A stretch of DNA of 64,000 nt from a virus. Under the pieces are notes generated by a model. The model was not told where the DNA came from and made no database searches. It saw only the letters and a program-made list of their open reading frames with translations. Below, in pieces: positions 1 through 9,575 of this stretch. Each line of letters opens with the position of its first letter. Position 1 is the first letter of the stretch. The translations under genes and the position numbers were made by a program. The stretch spans positions 31,202 through 95,201 of IMG/VR virus record IMGVR_UViG_3300020198_001494; one strand, 5' to 3'.

Positions 1-3000
1 CTTTTTTTACTTGTATTGAATTATAAAAATCAAAATTACTATATTTCTTAAATACTTTCTTCAGATTCCCTGGCAATTTTTCATAAATAGTTTTATATAT
101 TTTAGAATTTATTTTTCCTAAAATTTCTTTTGTAATCTCTTTTCCTACACCGCTAGCTTTAGTAACTGAAGCCAATTTTTCAGGCGTCATACCTTTTTTT
201 CTACTATTTAAAAATGGATGAAGAAGAAAAGATCCAGGATCTACTAAAATGCTTCCCCCTGCACGAGTCCCTTGTCCTGGTTTATGCAAACGAATACCCA
301 TGTGGATATGTGTCGGTCCTATTGACTTTCCACCAACTATCCAGGGATCAACCCAAGCGAGTACCTGACCTGCTTCTATCCTACCCCCTGTTTTAAGATT
401 AGCTGGAAATTTCGGACCTAAGTGAGTTATATATATCTCAAATTGCCTACCAGCAGAATCTGGATCAGTTACATAAGTAATACTAGCGCCGTAAGGATTA
501 ACTCCACCCTTAGGTTTAAAAGGGGACCAAGAACTTATTTTTATAATTTTACCCCCTCTTATTGCTAAAACTGGAGAACCGGTTGGTGCCCCTATATCCT
601 GACCAGGATTACCCCAAAAAGACCCAGGACCGTGACCTCCCCTTTTTTTATGATCTTCCGGACCACCAATATTTTTAATATCCCTTACCTCATTAGAAAA
701 TGGAAAAACATAATCACCTATATGAACTATTGAATCCGGAGTTACTGATACTGGACCAGTAACAACCCCAACATTACTACTACCACCACTAAAACCAAGT
801 TTAGCTAACTTTTCTAACCAATCTACTATTGCATCAACACCAACAGCTAAAGCACTATCTTTTGCAATCCATCCTACTAATGTATTAACGAAATATTCTA
901 GCCCTATTTTAAGTACTTCAGTAAAATCTTTGGTTCCAGACAGTATTCTGGCACCCATAAAGTCGTGTATTTCAGAAAATTTTACTGTAAGAGACTCTAA
1001 ACCTTTTTGGTCTTTCTTTAAAAGATCTGCTAAGGAATCTGCATTTTTTGAACCATCCACATTATCTTTAGACTCTGAAAATTTCTCTGCTACAATAAGT
1101 TTTATATAAGCAGGATCCTTACCGTACATCTTTACAACATCTCCTAATCTAGCAACAAGTTCAGCGCGGTTATTTGGAATTTTACCAAACTTTTCTTTAA
1201 CTAAATCTAATAGCTGTTTTTTATCTCTTTCTATAAGAGGTGATATAACAAATTTCTGTGCTGTATACAACATACTAGCAATTTCATCCATATTATTAAC
1301 ATCAACGTTCCCGAAAATTTTAAGGAAATGCTTAAGATTACTTATCTCAGTTTCCGCCATTATTATCTTTTCTGTATCATGAGATTTTCTATAATGGCCA
1401 ATAGAACTTTCTACCTCTTTTATTTTTGCATGAACTGAAGAAACTATACTATCTACTAGTGCTTGATTATCACCATTGGAAGCTAACAAGCTATCTCTTA
1501 GTAACTCTAACGGATCCTTATCTGTTTTTCTTTCTATCAAATCACCCATTAATTTATTGGCTTGTTCCCAGCCAAATACCCCAGTTCTTACTGCTTTTAA
1601 TAACAGGTGCCCTACTTGAGTAGATTTATTATTAAATAGATTTAGTCTATTTGATATATTAGTAACAGCTTTTAAAAAATCTGAAGGATTAACATCTGCT
1701 AATTCTGACATATTGTATATAGTAACTAAATCATCATTTATAGAATCAAAAGACTGACCAAATCCACTTACCCAATTACCCACATGTTGAGCTAATTCTT
1801 TTCTATCGAAACCAAATAATGCCGCTAAATTTGCTAATTTTGTTAGCGGCTCTTTATACTCTGGAACATCATATTTTTTATTTAATTTAAAGTAACTAGG
1901 ATCTAATTTCATTCCACCTTTAGCTAAAGATGATAACATTTCAATATAATTTTCTGCGCTTAAATTTGTCTCTATATTTTCTAAATCTATCAAATAACTT
2001 CTTACTTTATTAAAAGTCTCTCTCCAAAACTTTTTCTTATCCGGTACATTAATATCTATCGGAATATTATAAGCTCCTACTGCTAACAATATTTCTTTAT
2101 TTAATTTATTAGACCACTCCTGCATTGAAATTATCTTCTGAATGGCCCACGCTGCAACTGTTAATAATTTTAAAAATCCTGGCAATTTAGTAAATACTTC
2201 ATTTCCCAGTTTTGTAACAAGCAGTCCAGTTTTTATATATATATTTACTACATTATCCCAACCTTTTGTTTCTGGTGCTCCTTTAGAAATTCTAACTTTT
2301 GCCCTACCGTACCATCCACCTAGTTTTCCTCCTTTTAGAGCAGCGGCAACGGCTTTTCGTTGTCCATATATAATCATTTTAGCTAAAACATCTGAACCAG
2401 ATTTTACTACATTATATAAATCACCGCTTTTTGCTGATTTTGAAAAAGATCCTACCTGTCCTGTAAATCCCTTAAATGATTTTATTAAGGAAGTGGAATC
2501 CTCTGATAGTCCTTCGCTACCTCTAGATAAATCTTCTACTACTCTTTTTGCATGCCAAGAAAAATCTGCTGCACTTTTATTACCCTCTCTTAATGCCGCA
2601 ACAAATTTTTCTGCTATATCTAACTGTATAGCTATTTCTTTGTACTTATCCCAGCCTGGAACATTATCATAATCTTTTTTATCTGCTTCAATAGAATCCT
2701 CTAGATTTTTAATATTTGCTTCTGCTTGTTTAGTCTCTACCAAAAATTTTGTTAAGTCCGTCATAGTAACTAAATCTGGGTTTAAAAAAGCTGTTTGTAT
2801 CACCTCTTCCATTAAATTTCTAGTGACAGATTTCATTCTGGAAACTTCTTTTGCTGCGGTACTAGATAAAATATCTAATGAACCGAAAGATTCTATAGAT
2901 TCACCAAGTTTTTCATTAATGTCACCTCTTATCTTTATAATATCATTTACTAGATCATTTACCTCATCTTCAGTTAGTCCCTTTTTATCAAATATTTTTG

Positions 3001-3202
3001 AAAAGTCACTTGAATCTCTTGCAGCATATTTTTTTGCAGCGTCTAAAAATCTGCTTAATTCTTCTATTTCATCGTTTACTTTTTTATAAAAAGTGCTACC
3101 ACTGACTTTATATTGTGCCTCAAAGCTCTCTTTACCTTGAGATACATTACTTCTTAAGTCACCAAGATGTCCTAAAAATTTACTAAACTCACTTTTAGAC
3201 AT
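1..3202 (-). CDS. Tape measure protein with C-terminal M23-type peptidase domain (partial, runs off left edge)
   Basis: The reading frame opens with ATG at 3202 (MSKSEFSK) and stays open to base 1, giving at least 1067 residues; the C-terminus lies outside the window. A GAGG ribosome binding site lies in the end of the upstream gene. The N-terminal ~300 residues are helical and charged. A hydrophobic stretch (LLTVAAWAIQKI) lies near residues 335-355. At about residues 850-967 there is an M23/LytM-like domain: a His in HGPGSFWGNPGQDIGAP, its paired Asp in QDIG, then GSPVLAIRGGKI, and the HxH motif in GPTHIHMGI (bases about 301-320). Tape measure proteins set tail length and often carry a wall hydrolase for DNA entry. 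Its place after sheath, tube and chaperones supports the call. The role in cell-wall penetration is inferred from the motif. Confidence 0.88.
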   Translation of the reverse strand, partial: MSKSEFSKFLGHLGDLRSNVSQGKESFEAQYKVSGSTFYKKVNDEIEELSRFLDAAKKYAARDSSDFSKIFDKKGLTEDEVNDLVNDIIKIRGDINEKLGESIESFGSLDILSSTAAKEVSRMKSVTRNLMEEVIQTAFLNPDLVTMTDLTKFLVETKQAEANIKNLEDSIEADKKDYDNVPGWDKYKEIAIQLDIAEKFVAALREGNKSAADFSWHAKRVVEDLSRGSEGLSEDSTSLIKSFKGFTGQVGSFSKSAKSGDLYNVVKSGSDVLAKMIIYGQRKAVAAALKGGKLGGWYGRAKVRISKGAPETKGWDNVVNIYIKTGLLVTKLGNEVFTKLPGFLKLLTVAAWAIQKIISMQEWSNKLNKEILLAVGAYNIPIDINVPDKKKFWRETFNKVRSYLIDLENIETNLSAENYIEMLSSLAKGGMKLDPSYFKLNKKYDVPEYKEPLTKLANLAALFGFDRKELAQHVGNWVSGFGQSFDSINDDLVTIYNMSELADVNPSDFLKAVTNISNRLNLFNNKSTQVGHLLLKAVRTGVFGWEQANKLMGDLIERKTDKDPLELLRDSLLASNGDNQALVDSIVSSVHAKIKEVESSIGHYRKSHDTEKIIMAETEISNLKHFLKIFGNVDVNNMDEIASMLYTAQKFVISPLIERDKKQLLDLVKEKFGKIPNNRAELVARLGDVVKMYGKDPAYIKLIVAEKFSESKDNVDGSKNADSLADLLKKDQKGLESLTVKFSEIHDFMGARILSGTKDFTEVLKIGLEYFVNTLVGWIAKDSALAVGVDAIVDWLEKLAKLGFSGGSSNVGVVTGPVSVTPDSIVHIGDYVFPFSNEVRDIKNIGGPEDHKKRGGHGPGSFWGNPGQDIGAPTGSPVLAIRGGKIIKISSWSPFKPKGGVNPYGASITYVTDPDSAGRQFEIYITHLGPKFPANLKTGGRIEAGQVLAWVDPWIVGGKSIGPTHIHMGIRLHKPGQGTRAGGSILVDPGSFLLHPFLNSRKKGMTPEKLASVTKASGVGKEITKEILGKINSKIYKTIYEKLPGNLKKVFKKYSNFDFYNSIQVKK

Positions 3203-3207
3203 ATTAA

Positions 3208-4491
3208 CTATGCCTCAAATGAGTTATTTACAGGTCTTCCGCCTCTATTTATATGTCCTGTATAATTGCCTTGAAGATGTGGGGGTAAATCTATTGGTAG
3301 GATAGTAGATTTAGCTGTAGCCCTCATGGGCGTAATATCCTCATACATTTCTGGGGGAATCTCGAATTCTTTGTCTATCTGATCAAAGATCTCCTTACTT
3401 ATACCTAAAGATGAACATAATAGATCCTTTTGCTCATCTTCATCCATATCTCTTTCAGAGTAACTTTGGAATGTAAACAGATTTTGATCCGAAATAGATT
3501 TCCATTCTAACTCGTGTTTTTTAAATAATTTATCCTCTTCTACTTCCTCACCATTAAAGTAATGTCTTCTTCTTTCTAGCCTTTCTATTTTTAGTTTATG
3601 TTGTTGACGTTTATATTCTCGATATTCCTCTACAGTTTGATTTTTAACTTCATCCATCATCAATTCATGATCATCTTTTCCGCCACTACAAACTAGCTCA
3701 GCCTCTCTTATTATCTTATCTAGCTCTGAGTCTTTATTCCTAACGTATTGAATTATATCTAGATCATCTTCTTCAATTTCTTCACTAACCTTTCCTAATC
3801 TCTTATTGTAAATGAACCTAGCCCTTCTTTTTACTACTTCTCTATAGTGTAATTCTTCATTTTTCTGCTCCTGTACTTCTCTTTCTATTTGCTGTGAAGC
3901 TTTAGTGTTCAAGAAAAGACCTAACCACCTAATATAGCTCCACTGTACCTCAAATTTATCTTTTGAATCTTCCTCTACATTAAAACGTGACCACTCTCTT
4001 TGGATAACATTAATACCAAGCATTTCTGTTCCAGGTATAGTAGTCAAAGAAGAAGAGTTAATTTGCAATCCTTTATATGCTTTCCAATACCTTCTAGACT
4101 CCTGTTCATAACAAAAAGACTCTAACATCTCAATAGCATCTATATGTCTTTTTCTAAGAACTAGCAGCTTAACTAAAGCTCTCTCTAACCCCTTTCTGGG
4201 CCATTTTCTTAAAAAATTATATATTACATCTAAAAAATTTTCTCTATTTTCTAATATATTTATTCCATTTATCTGAGATATCGAATATGCTACAAACCAA
4301 GTATCATATACAATATTTCTATCTTTGATACTAATAGGAGTTCTGTCATCTATTCTTTGCCTTTCAAAATCATTAATAGTTTTAAAGGTTATATCAACAC
4401 CGCCAAAAGTAACTTTTGTTGTTATAAATCCTTTAAATAGAAGCTCCTTCAGATCTATATAAATATCTGATTCTTCTGAAGGTTTTTTCAC
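3208..4491 (-). CDS. Probable tail assembly chaperone (second of pair)
   Basis: The protein has 427 residues and a GTG start. It sits between a short chaperone-like gene and the tape measure gene, where contractile-tailed phages keep their tail assembly chaperones. The N-terminal ~150 residues look globular (FGGVDITFKTINDFERQRI). The middle and C-terminal parts are rich in Glu, Lys and Arg and are probably long helices. It is in the same reading frame as the gene before it, but two in-frame stops (4513-4515 and 4498-4500) separate them, so a simple -1 frameshift fusion of the lambda G/GT kind is not seen. The stop of this gene overlaps the ribosome binding site of the tape measure gene. The function rests on position, not on a recognised domain. 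Confidence 0.6.
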   Translation of the reverse strand: MKKPSEESDIYIDLKELLFKGFITTKVTFGGVDITFKTINDFERQRIDDRTPISIKDRNIVYDTWFVAYSISQINGINILENRENFLDVIYNFLRKWPRKGLERALVKLLVLRKRHIDAIEMLESFCYEQESRRYWKAYKGLQINSSSLTTIPGTEMLGINVIQREWSRFNVEEDSKDKFEVQWSYIRWLGLFLNTKASQQIEREVQEQKNEELHYREVVKRRARFIYNKRLGKVSEEIEEDDLDIIQYVRNKDSELDKIIREAELVCSGGKDDHELMMDEVKNQTVEEYREYKRQQHKLKIERLERRRHYFNGEEVEEDKLFKKHELEWKSISDQNLFTFQSYSERDMDEDEQKDLLCSSLGISKEIFDQIDKEFEIPPEMYEDITPMRATAKSTILPIDLPPHLQGNYTGHINRGGRPVNNSFEA

Positions 4492-4512
4492 ATTTAATTA
4501 CTTAAGTACAGT

Positions 4513-5001
4513 CTATGCTTCACCATCTTCGGAATCTTCCATATTTTCTAAAACATCAGCTTGTGCTATTAACTCATTTATTATCTGCTCTTCGGTTTTA
4601 TCTGGGTTGATTTCTCTTTCTAACTCTGCTACTAACTCTGCATAAGCAAAGAAAAGTCTATCTACAACTGACTGACCCCACTTTCCTATAATATCCCTGA
4701 AATACTTATGCTTCTCCACCTTCACTGGTTTACCATCAATTTCTTCCGGGGTATCTATAACATCTAGGCTATCTACACGAAAACCGTCAATAGCTTTAAT
4801 TGATCTAACAACGGTTTCTAGCTTCATTTTATATACATAAGAAAGTTTTGTATCATTGGCTAAGAAATCTTGTACAGCAGCCTCTTCATCTGCCCCAAGT
4901 ATACCAATAGTTACCTTTATCTTACCTACGGAAACTTCCTTTTCTCTGTAAAACTCTTTGCTAGCTTCTTCAATTTTTCCTAGAATATCTTTAAGATCCA
5001 T
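4513..5001 (-). CDS. Probable tail assembly chaperone (first of pair)
   Basis: This is a 162-residue acidic protein (MDLKDILGKIEEASKEFYRE) lying directly after the tail tube gene. The N-terminal half has a beta-like segment (VGKIKVTIGILGADEEAAVQ) and the rest is mostly helical, ending in an acidic tail. Small proteins in this position usually coat the tape measure protein during tail assembly. No domain is recognised with certainty, and the assignment comes from synteny. A GC-rich hairpin lies upstream between it and the tube gene, which could lower its expression relative to the tube protein. Confidence 0.6.
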   Translation of the reverse strand: MDLKDILGKIEEASKEFYREKEVSVGKIKVTIGILGADEEAAVQDFLANDTKLSYVYKMKLETVVRSIKAIDGFRVDSLDVIDTPEEIDGKPVKVEKHKYFRDIIGKWGQSVVDRLFFAYAELVAELEREINPDKTEEQIINELIAQADVLENMEDSEDGEA

Positions 5002-5033
5002 ATTTAAATTTTATTAACCTCATATAAATTTAA

Positions 5034-5059
5034 AAGGCCCGTCTACATAGAAGGGCCTT
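5034..5059 (-). terminator. Hairpin between tail tube and chaperone genes
   Basis: A 7-bp perfect stem AAGGCCC/GGGCCTT with a 12-base loop. On the minus strand it is followed by TTAAATTTATATG, which is AT-rich but not a clean U tract. It follows the tail tube gene, so it may be a weak terminator or an attenuator that reduces read-through from a highly expressed gene into the chaperone genes. Confidence 0.5.
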
Positions 5060-5081
5060 AAAAAGAATTTAGAAAATAATG

Positions 5082-5807
5082 TTACGTTGCCTTATTGGCG
5101 TGAACCGGTGCTGTATTACCTCTAATTAGTGTTGATGTAGCCTCAGCCTTCATCAGTTGGTCGCTTCCTTTTATCTTAGCATTTAAATCTCTACCGCCTG
5201 CAAATACATCAGTTACAGAAATTTCGCAGTCTTCATTAACTATAGTAGTTTCAGCTTGTACAGTATAATTATAACCAGTCATCCAACAACCTGCATAAAA
5301 AGTAAGTATAGCTTTAGCATCAGAACCCAACAGTAACGAATCCGAATTTCCTCCTGGATCTACCTGACCGGAACCGAAATCTTTACTAGTGGAGAGTTCT
5401 TTATGTGGTATAATATCAACAGCAGAAGTCAAAATTTCTTGAGCTATATCAAAGGGCCATCTGTGGTGTTTTAATGCCCTAACTAAGCCATCTATACCAC
5501 CTAAATAGCCAAATACTTGGAACATATTAGCTAGATAAAGTGCGGTTCTAGTTACGGAAATAGTAATTGGCTCTGAAGCAGTTGGAACAAGCTCAGCTAT
5601 TTGATCTCCAAACCCAATACCCCTAACTGGCTCAACATTTCTATTGTCTTTGGGATTAAACTGACCTATAACACCTATTATTTCAGGTGCGGTCCCGCCA
5701 GCAGCAACAGCTTTAACCCTATTCCTAGAACTCATAAATGTTCTTGTTTGCGGTGTTACTCCCACCCTATATATGGACGATGAAGGATTGTTTGGTGTAT
5801 ACGCCAT
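5082..5807 (-). CDS. Tail tube protein
   Basis: This 241-residue protein immediately follows the tail sheath gene, the usual position of the inner tube protein in contractile tails. The length is typical of tube proteins, somewhat above the T4 gp19 size. It has beta-rich segments (EPITISVTRTALYLANMFQVF, AILTFYAGCWMTGYNYTV, CEISVTDVFAGG) and no signal peptide or membrane segment. An AGGAGA ribosome binding site lies upstream. The tube forms the channel through which the tape measure and DNA pass. The family assignment is by position and general sequence character. Confidence 0.8.
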   Translation of the reverse strand: MAYTPNNPSSSIYRVGVTPQTRTFMSSRNRVKAVAAGGTAPEIIGVIGQFNPKDNRNVEPVRGIGFGDQIAELVPTASEPITISVTRTALYLANMFQVFGYLGGIDGLVRALKHHRWPFDIAQEILTSAVDIIPHKELSTSKDFGSGQVDPGGNSDSLLLGSDAKAILTFYAGCWMTGYNYTVQAETTIVNEDCEISVTDVFAGGRDLNAKIKGSDQLMKAEATSTLIRGNTAPVHANKAT

Positions 5808-5825
5808 TTTTTATATCTCCTATAA

Positions 5826-8633
5826 TTAAGCTCTTACGCTAAGAGTCAATCTAATCCACGAAACACTGAATACTGGTTTATACTTTGCTACAGCTTGAAT
5901 TATTGTTGGATCTAGTGGATCTACATGAACTTCTACACCAGAATAATCTGATAATATAGAGGAGGATTTTAGGAACTCTAATGTACCTTTTAATGATGAC
6001 TCCATATCTCCAATCAAACTGGGAAGATTCTTCTTACCGATAAACGACTCAAGAGATGCTCTAGAGTCTTGCTGAACTTTATCAATGATCAACGTAACAT
6101 ACGGAGTTCTGGTAAGAACGTTGCTCATATCTGATGTAAACCATTGTCTTACTCTTATAGTAGGCTTTAGATCTTCAAGAACTGTAATACCTGCTATAGC
6201 AACTTGATTAGCTTCAACAGCATCTAGAACTCTAGAAAGTCTCTTGAATCCAACAAGCTCTTTTCTGGTCATGTCTGTAGCTACATCATATTGTGGTGAA
6301 ACCAACTTACCTGCCATAGCAGCAGCTAACATTGATCCATCCACTAAATACTCATTCTCTACACCCATTTCATCAACAATACCGAGAATTACTCCTTCCG
6401 GATAAAGTAATGTCATCCTGCTAGTGGATAATCCAGGTGCGAGTTGCTGAGCCTTAACTGGTGTAGTACCGATTGGGAAACCTAGTACAGCAACCCTCTC
6501 CGCTTGATACCGCTCTGAGGACATTCTTTCACAATGAGTCTTTAAGTAAGCCTGAACATCACCGGCTGTAGTTAGTGGAACAATAATATCAGCGTTATAA
6601 AGATTTTGAATCTTCTTCTCTAACTCTGTAATAGCATTAATATATGCTGTAGAATTAGCATCGGATTTACCAAACTCTCTTTTAATTTGTTTAATAGCAA
6701 CGGCTTGAGCACCGTTCAAGAAAGCTAAATGAGCGGCTAATGACACTTTATTATCAATAGATATCGTGCCGTATTCAGCTTCGATAGCTTTTTCTTTAGT
6801 CCAAACCTTGGCGCTGTAATCAGTTTTATCCCACTTATAAGAAGTATAGTAAAACTCACCAATAGAGGGCTCAAGGCCAGATTTATTATATGTTTTTACT
6901 ATAGCCGTATCATCAACACCGACATCTTTAGTATTAAGGACATAAAGTTTAATACCTGATATATCTAGAACCGCACCAGGATCAGTTGTATACTCATATT
7001 CTGAAGTAACTACAAATACTATCTTATCGTCAGCAGCAAAAGTAAGATTTGCATCAGCATCCGGCCATACGGTAAATCTAACCCCAGTTTTAGGATCTAC
7101 GTAGGTACGACCAACCTTACCTTTATTTGCATTATTAGTGGTAACAGAACCAGAACCAGTATTTACATTAGAAGATACTGTAAACTCTGTAGAACTTGTA
7201 AAAGTTAAGGTAACTTTTTCAGTTATTGAATACCCCATAACAGTTTGAAGATCCGAAACACCACCAGGCCATAATTTAGCCTCAGCATAATCGGTATCGG
7301 CAATACTAGTTTCACCGCCAGAACTAGTTTTAGGACTAACTATAGCATGTGCAGGTTTTCCGCTTGTTAAGCTAGATAACTTATATTTACCGGTACCTGA
7401 CGCTCCAGCTACAGTGCATTTAACTGTATAAGTTTCATCCACTAACATGTTATACCAGTAAGTGACTTCAACTACGGCTGTTTTAGCTACAGCAGCCGAT
7501 AAAATGATATTCTTGTTAGCATGATCCACATAGCTAACTTTACTTAAATTTCCGTCTACCCATACAGATACTTTAGAGTAGTCTTTTGTTGGTCTGCCTA
7601 AGCCAGAACCATCAGTCGGTGTATAAGATACCTTCCATGTCATAGTTGTTGCATCATTTACACTCGCTAATACAGCAGTAGCCAACTCTTTATGCATATG
7701 GTTATCTATAAGGGTGGATAACACCTGAGTATCATCAAAATACTCGGCTTTCGGAGTATGATCACCAAATTTAACTAAATAGGAATGACCCCAATTAATA
7801 CGATCACCCTCATTTACGTAATCGTATCCTTCAGCATAATCCATCTTACCAGGGAATTTACCCATAGATATCATAGAAGAGACACCTTTATTCGGTAGAG
7901 GATCAAAAGTATCTTGGTAGGTATTTGTCCAATAAGTAACTAAAACTGTTTTTCCATCCGCTGGAGCAGCAGCTAAAGTAATGACGCCATTAGTACCGTC
8001 AACTGAAGAAACAACTACTGCCACACCATCGACTTTTACAGTTACTTTAGAAATATCTGTAGTGGTAACTCCACCGCCTGTACCATCAACTATTCTTGGG
8101 TAAAGAACATAAAAATCTTTTCTAGTACCATTAACTTGATTCGATAGATCTTCATCAATCCTTTGAGTATCACCACGATGATAATAATAAGTAACAGTTA
8201 CGGTATCAGTAGATAGTGGTAATTGAGATAACCAGATATCACCAGTTTCCCCTACTACCTTAGCTACACCAGCAGGCTCATCATTAATCAAAACCTGAAC
8301 ACTACTAATACTGTTAGACGTGACCCCCTTGCCTGCACCGTCCACAATTGGAAAATTTCTCACTCGGATACGGTTTAATGTACCGTCATTATCAACAAGC
8401 TTATTTAGCTCATTTACGAATCTACCGGACATATCCTCTTTATTAGAAAGAGTATCAACTGAAGCTGAAGAACCGCGAACCATCTCAAGGTTCAATTTTG
8501 TATAAGTTTCAGAACCAACACCTATAATTACTGGAATTCTCGCACCAGCAGCACCGGAAGCCCCATCGGCAGCTACTATAGTATTGGTATAAACACCTGG
8601 CGGAACATATGAAGTGAAAGGACCGATACCCAT
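5826..8633 (-). CDS. Contractile tail sheath protein with inserted Ig-like repeats
   Basis: The protein has 935 residues, longer than most sheath proteins. The N-terminus GPFTSYVPPGVYTNTIV and the C-terminal region (ITVLEDLKPTIRVRQWF, then TPYVTLIIDKVQQDSRASL, ending FSVSWIRLTLSVRA) match the sheath pattern, in which N- and C-terminal arms link neighbouring subunits. Between them lie at least three related beta-rich segments at about residues 86-160, 160-240 and 330-400, each with the pattern V..DG..G.I.L...P..G..V.VTYY. These are probably surface domains outside the contractile core. The start ATG is preceded by GGAGAG. The sheath contracts to drive the tube through the host envelope. Confidence 0.9.
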   Translation of the reverse strand: MGIGPFTSYVPPGVYTNTIVAADGASGAAGARIPVIIGVGSETYTKLNLEMVRGSSASVDTLSNKEDMSGRFVNELNKLVDNDGTLNRIRVRNFPIVDGAGKGVTSNSISSVQVLINDEPAGVAKVVGETGDIWLSQLPLSTDTVTVTYYYHRGDTQRIDEDLSNQVNGTRKDFYVLYPRIVDGTGGGVTTTDISKVTVKVDGVAVVVSSVDGTNGVITLAAAPADGKTVLVTYWTNTYQDTFDPLPNKGVSSMISMGKFPGKMDYAEGYDYVNEGDRINWGHSYLVKFGDHTPKAEYFDDTQVLSTLIDNHMHKELATAVLASVNDATTMTWKVSYTPTDGSGLGRPTKDYSKVSVWVDGNLSKVSYVDHANKNIILSAAVAKTAVVEVTYWYNMLVDETYTVKCTVAGASGTGKYKLSSLTSGKPAHAIVSPKTSSGGETSIADTDYAEAKLWPGGVSDLQTVMGYSITEKVTLTFTSSTEFTVSSNVNTGSGSVTTNNANKGKVGRTYVDPKTGVRFTVWPDADANLTFAADDKIVFVVTSEYEYTTDPGAVLDISGIKLYVLNTKDVGVDDTAIVKTYNKSGLEPSIGEFYYTSYKWDKTDYSAKVWTKEKAIEAEYGTISIDNKVSLAAHLAFLNGAQAVAIKQIKREFGKSDANSTAYINAITELEKKIQNLYNADIIVPLTTAGDVQAYLKTHCERMSSERYQAERVAVLGFPIGTTPVKAQQLAPGLSTSRMTLLYPEGVILGIVDEMGVENEYLVDGSMLAAAMAGKLVSPQYDVATDMTRKELVGFKRLSRVLDAVEANQVAIAGITVLEDLKPTIRVRQWFTSDMSNVLTRTPYVTLIIDKVQQDSRASLESFIGKKNLPSLIGDMESSLKGTLEFLKSSSILSDYSGVEVHVDPLDPTIIQAVAKYKPVFSVSWIRLTLSVRA

Positions 8634-8852
8634 AACTGATATACTCTCCTATATTTTTACAAAAATACCTGTAACATTATCTTTAACATTTAATTTACAT
8701 TTAGTAGGATATAAAACAAAAAGAGCCCACACAATTTACATATAAATGTAAATATAAATTTTTAAACTAATTCTTATTTAAATATAAATTTGGAGAGTGT
8801 ATTAAACAGTTATGATACACTACAAGAACAAAAAATAATAAAGATTTAAAAA
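8634..8852. other. 219-bp AT-rich intergenic region upstream of the sheath gene
   Basis: No open reading frame of useful length is present. Two inverted repeats are visible: AGTGTAT/ATACACT with a 12-base spacer (about 8796-8821) and TTTACAT/ATGTAAA with a 4-base loop (about 8737-8754). Neither is followed by a T tract on the minus strand, so they are not obvious terminators. Because the sheath-tube-chaperone-tape block starts here, the region probably holds a late promoter, but I could not identify one with confidence. Confidence 0.5.
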
Positions 8853-9170
8853 TTATCCTGTAGTGAAATCGCTTCTTGTAAATTCTGTAGTACCACCGGT
8901 ACTCGTGGGGTCTTTTAAAACTCCTGGCTGTTCACCTGAGCCCCAATAAGTAGATTCCGATTTAACTCCACCTGGCGGTGATACATGTTTTTCTTTTTCT
9001 GGTAATTTATCATAAGGACACCCACAACCGCATCCCGGTGTACAGTAATTTTTTCCGCACCTACATCTATTTTTAGGGTCTTCAGCATCAGGCACACACC
9101 CGCAAGCTTTATAAGAAGCCTTTTTAAGCTCTCGGGCTATAGATCTTAACTCAGCTATTATTTTTTTCAT
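8853..9170 (-). CDS. Small Cys-rich protein with N-terminal amphipathic helix
   Basis: The protein has 105 residues. It begins with a helix (MKKIIAELRSIARELKKASY), continues with a dense cysteine cluster (ACGCVPDAEDPKNRCRCG, then CTPGCGCGCPYD; nine Cys in all) and ends in a Ser/Thr/Gly-rich tail. The cysteines suggest bound zinc or another metal, but no family is recognised. The helix resembles the N-terminus of the 84-residue protein at 36087-36341 and parts of the 412-residue protein at 12039-13277. Its start overlaps the end of the zinc-ribbon gene upstream by a few bases. Function unknown. Confidence 0.6.
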   Translation of the reverse strand: MKKIIAELRSIARELKKASYKACGCVPDAEDPKNRCRCGKNYCTPGCGCGCPYDKLPEKEKHVSPPGGVKSESTYWGSGEQPGVLKDPTSTGGTTEFTRSDFTTG

Positions 9171-9571
9171 ATTAATTTAACTGAAGGATCTTTTTTAAAT
9201 CCTCTGTCTAAAAGGTCATGAGCCTGTTTTCTTTCTTCAATTCTTTCTTTGCCAACCGGAGTAAAACCCTCTGCCCCAATTTCCATAGCAGTAGTACCAT
9301 ATTTTTCTCTAGCCTTTTTTACTTTTTGCTGCCTCTCCTCTATCTTTGTCCACCGTTTATCGGAATCTGATCCAACGATCTGATCTACTGTAGGGGTTGG
9401 TGTTCCATTTTTATATGAAACACCAACTTGTTGTGGTTTATAATACCTTTTTGATTCTTTTTTACATTTACTGCAAGGTGCTTTTAGGCTGTTTAAATCT
9501 TTTGGGAAAGTGTCAAAAATTTTATCAAACAACAAACTGCAATCTGAGCAATAAAATTCATACTTTGGCAT
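9167..9571 (-). CDS. FmdB-like zinc-ribbon protein
   Basis: The N-terminus MPKYEFYCSDCSLLF followed by APCSKC gives two CxxC pairs in the arrangement of the small FmdB/putative regulatory zinc-ribbon family. The rest is charged and helical with no recognised domain. I start it at the ATG at 9571 rather than the TTG at 9592, because MPKYEFYC is the typical N-terminus of the family and a GAGAGG site lies upstream, though the spacing of about 12 is long. It overlaps the end of the preceding gene's stop region. Zinc-ribbon proteins of this size are common in phage head and tail operons; their role is not established. Confidence 0.65.
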   Translation of the reverse strand: MPKYEFYCSDCSLLFDKIFDTFPKDLNSLKAPCSKCKKESKRYYKPQQVGVSYKNGTPTPTVDQIVGSDSDKRWTKIEERQQKVKKAREKYGTTAMEIGAEGFTPVGKERIEERKQAHDLLDRGFKKDPSVKLI

Positions 9572-9575
9572 AAAT

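Noticed and set aside
2142-2672. Plus-strand frames inside the tape measure gene
   Set aside because: The opposite strand has one continuous coherent frame across the whole region; these are shadows.
4491-5001. Programmed -1 frameshift joining the two chaperone genes
   Set aside because: Both genes are in the same frame with two stops between them; a single -1 shift would not join them.
8796-8821. Inverted repeat AGTGTAT/ATACACT as a terminator
   Set aside because: The stem is AT-rich, the loop is long and no T tract follows on either strand.
8915-9097. Second minus-strand frame inside the Cys-rich gene
   Set aside because: It overlaps the better frame at 8853-9170 completely, has no ribosome site and no coherent features.
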